NCBI RefSeq assembly: GCF_026891975.1
Contig: NZ_JAPTGB010000004.1
Location: 62,001-126,000 of the forward strand
Length of the DNA stretch: 64,000 bases
Source of the DNA: Methanocorpusculum petauri
GTDB lineage: Archaea; Halobacteriota; Methanomicrobia; Methanomicrobiales; Methanocorpusculaceae
Direction: 5' to 3'
This document shows positions 62,869-64,000 of the stretch, in pieces. Position 1 is the stretch's first letter. Each line of letters starts with the position of its first letter. Under the pieces are notes generated by a model that had not been told where the DNA came from, did no database searches, and saw nothing but the letters and a program-made list of their open reading frames with translations. The position numbers and the translations under genes are program-made.

Positions 62869-63198
62869 TTTTTCGTGAGTGAAATGTCTCTTCGTGATTC
62901 TGGAGAGATGCACGGAATTTTTTCAAAAAAAGATCGTGTGGATTTTTTTTGTGCTATCCTACTCTGTGAGGATATAATGTACTTTGGAACAAGATATATC
63001 TATCTCTGAAAAATATTTTCTTATTTTTTTGTTATCTGTTTCTTTTGGAATAATTCTCCTGCAAAAGTTACTCCGGGTATTTGTTTTTCCCTGAGATTTT
63101 TTGAAAAATATCTGTGACTTCCGGAAAAATCTCCCTTTACTGTTTCTTCCGTTTAACTCCTCACAGAGAAGGATATCAATTCTGTTTCGGAGTTATCT
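62869..63198. other. AT-rich intergenic region
   Basis: 330 nt with many T runs and no convincing gene. GAGGATATAATG near 62970 is a possible TATA box. GGAG 6 nt before 63199 is the ribosome site of the next gene. Confidence 0.45.
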
Positions 63199-64000
63199 AT
63201 GAGTTTATTACCGAAGACTGAACAAAAAGATGACCTTGCGGTGTATGTTATGACCCATGGTCCTGAATGTACGTGGCTGGCAGATTATTGTATTCCGTTG
63301 GAGATCGGCGCTGCCTGCCGGGACAAACATTGCTGCGAGCTGCGGGATGATCTGGGTGAGGATACTATTTCGGAGAAAGACCGGTTATACTGTGAACTGA
63401 CAGGGCTTTACTGGATGTGGAAGAACGATCAGCATGAGTATGCGGGGTTGTATCATTATCGGAGGGTATTCAAACTGACAAGCAAACAGATTCATAAGTA
63501 TTTGTCCGCGTATGATTTCATTCTGCCAAAAAAATTCTCAGTGTACCCAAACATTGCAGAACACCTATGCCACTGTCATATTCCCAAAGATTGGGATATT
63601 CTCAACGATGTGTTAAAGGAGATGTACCCAGATTATTATGAGAGTTCAAAAACAATATTCCAAAAGAGAAAACTCTTTGCGGCGAATATGTTTATCACGG
63701 GTACAGAGAATTTCCACCAGTACTGTGACTGGTTATTCCCCTTATTAGATCAGATCGAACAGAGGCTAGACCTCCATGACGGCAGATCCGAATATAATAT
63801 GCGGGCAATAGGATTTCTGGCAGAAAGACTGTTTCATCTCTATATACTCCACAACAATTTCAAAGTAAAAGAAGTAAAAATCTGGTTTGTTCCTCCTTAT
63901 GTTTCCATCTCCTCCAAATGTCCCCGTCCAATTGCCAGATTTGCCATGTCAAATATTTATCTTTACAATGCCGTACTCCTCATTCAGAATACTATGTATG
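63199..64000 (+). CDS. DUF4422 glycosyltransferase-like protein, 5' part (runs off right edge)
   Basis: The 267 visible codons start at the ATG at 63199 and stay open to the edge. Typical DUF4422 features: YVMTHG, ISEKDRLYCELTGLYWMWKNDQHEYAGLYHYRRVF, DFILPKKF and FAANMFITGTENFHQYCDWLF. The family is of glycosyltransferase type in polysaccharide gene clusters. Probably the first gene of another surface-glycan group beyond this window. Confidence 0.82.
   Translation, partial: MSLLPKTEQKDDLAVYVMTHGPECTWLADYCIPLEIGAACRDKHCCELRDDLGEDTISEKDRLYCELTGLYWMWKNDQHEYAGLYHYRRVFKLTSKQIHKYLSAYDFILPKKFSVYPNIAEHLCHCHIPKDWDILNDVLKEMYPDYYESSKTIFQKRKLFAANMFITGTENFHQYCDWLFPLLDQIEQRLDLHDGRSEYNMRAIGFLAERLFHLYILHNNFKVKEVKIWFVPPYVSISSKCPRPIARFAMSNIYLYNAVLLIQNTMY

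Overview
The window reads as a chromosome segment of a methanogenic archaeon, most likely Methanomicrobiales and Methanocorpusculum-like. The genus is an inference from gene content, not from a search. The evidence is archaeal informational and cofactor genes (MCM helicase, archaeal CoaD, dimeric GlyRS, tetrahydromethanopterin-pathway MptD), an HdrA-like flavoprotein next to two DUF116 genes, a TrmB regulator, and many genes whose TATA box lies about 25-35 nt before the start codon, which suggests leaderless transcripts. No rRNA, tRNA or CRISPR array was recognised.

Layout. 0-9 kb: mcm-mptD, two tandem lipoproteins, a haem catalase, pdxS-pdxT, a PEGA-repeat surface protein and a hotdog thioesterase. 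9-14.5 kb: an accessory patch with a ribbon-helix-helix (RHH)/coiled-coil protein, three sugar/phosphocholine transferases (GT2, GT8, LicD), and a 1.1-kb insert with a frameshifted KilA-N gene and two identical palindromes, bounded by copies of the coaD 3' end. 14.7-19.8 kb: a solute-binding lipoprotein, then a tight five-gene run (gamma-carbonic-anhydrase fold, short HdrA, MtnA, two DUF116). 20-26.6 kb: AT-rich secreted proteins, a TrmB/MFS divergent pair and a DUF255 thioredoxin-domain protein.

26.5-35.2 kb is the most unusual part. An array of small secreted proteins on the minus strand shares one promoter/signal-peptide cassette fused to different bodies. The same operator-like motif recurs in a perfect 31-bp inverted repeat between a metzincin-type protease and a two-gene module: a secreted beta-sandwich protein translationally coupled to a membrane-anchored protein with two winged helices. 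A second copy of this module, again with a divergent membrane protein and a long inverted repeat, sits at 51-52.9 kb. I propose these as a family of envelope-sensing membrane regulators with short-range regulons.

35.3-64 kb: a metallochaperone and Zn/Cd-type P-type ATPase, purB, a HepT/MNT toxin-antitoxin pair, a second RHH/coiled-coil protein, two membrane-sugar transferases, a GNAT-toxin-like pair, thiD, an AIR-synthase-like gene broken by a G29C8 tract (probably an assembly fault), DNA-repair-linked genes (radical SAM with helix-hairpin-helix, Ogt), rubrerythrin and a rubredoxin/glutamate-synthase fusion (with catalase, an oxidative-stress theme), a purine permease, a UPF0173 hydrolase, a CPA2 antiporter and glyS. 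Downstream of glyS lies a second 3'-end duplication enclosing an AT-rich membrane protein gene and a broken S-adenosylmethionine decarboxylase. A DUF4422 glycosyltransferase runs off the right edge. Several decayed genes not usually called are also listed.
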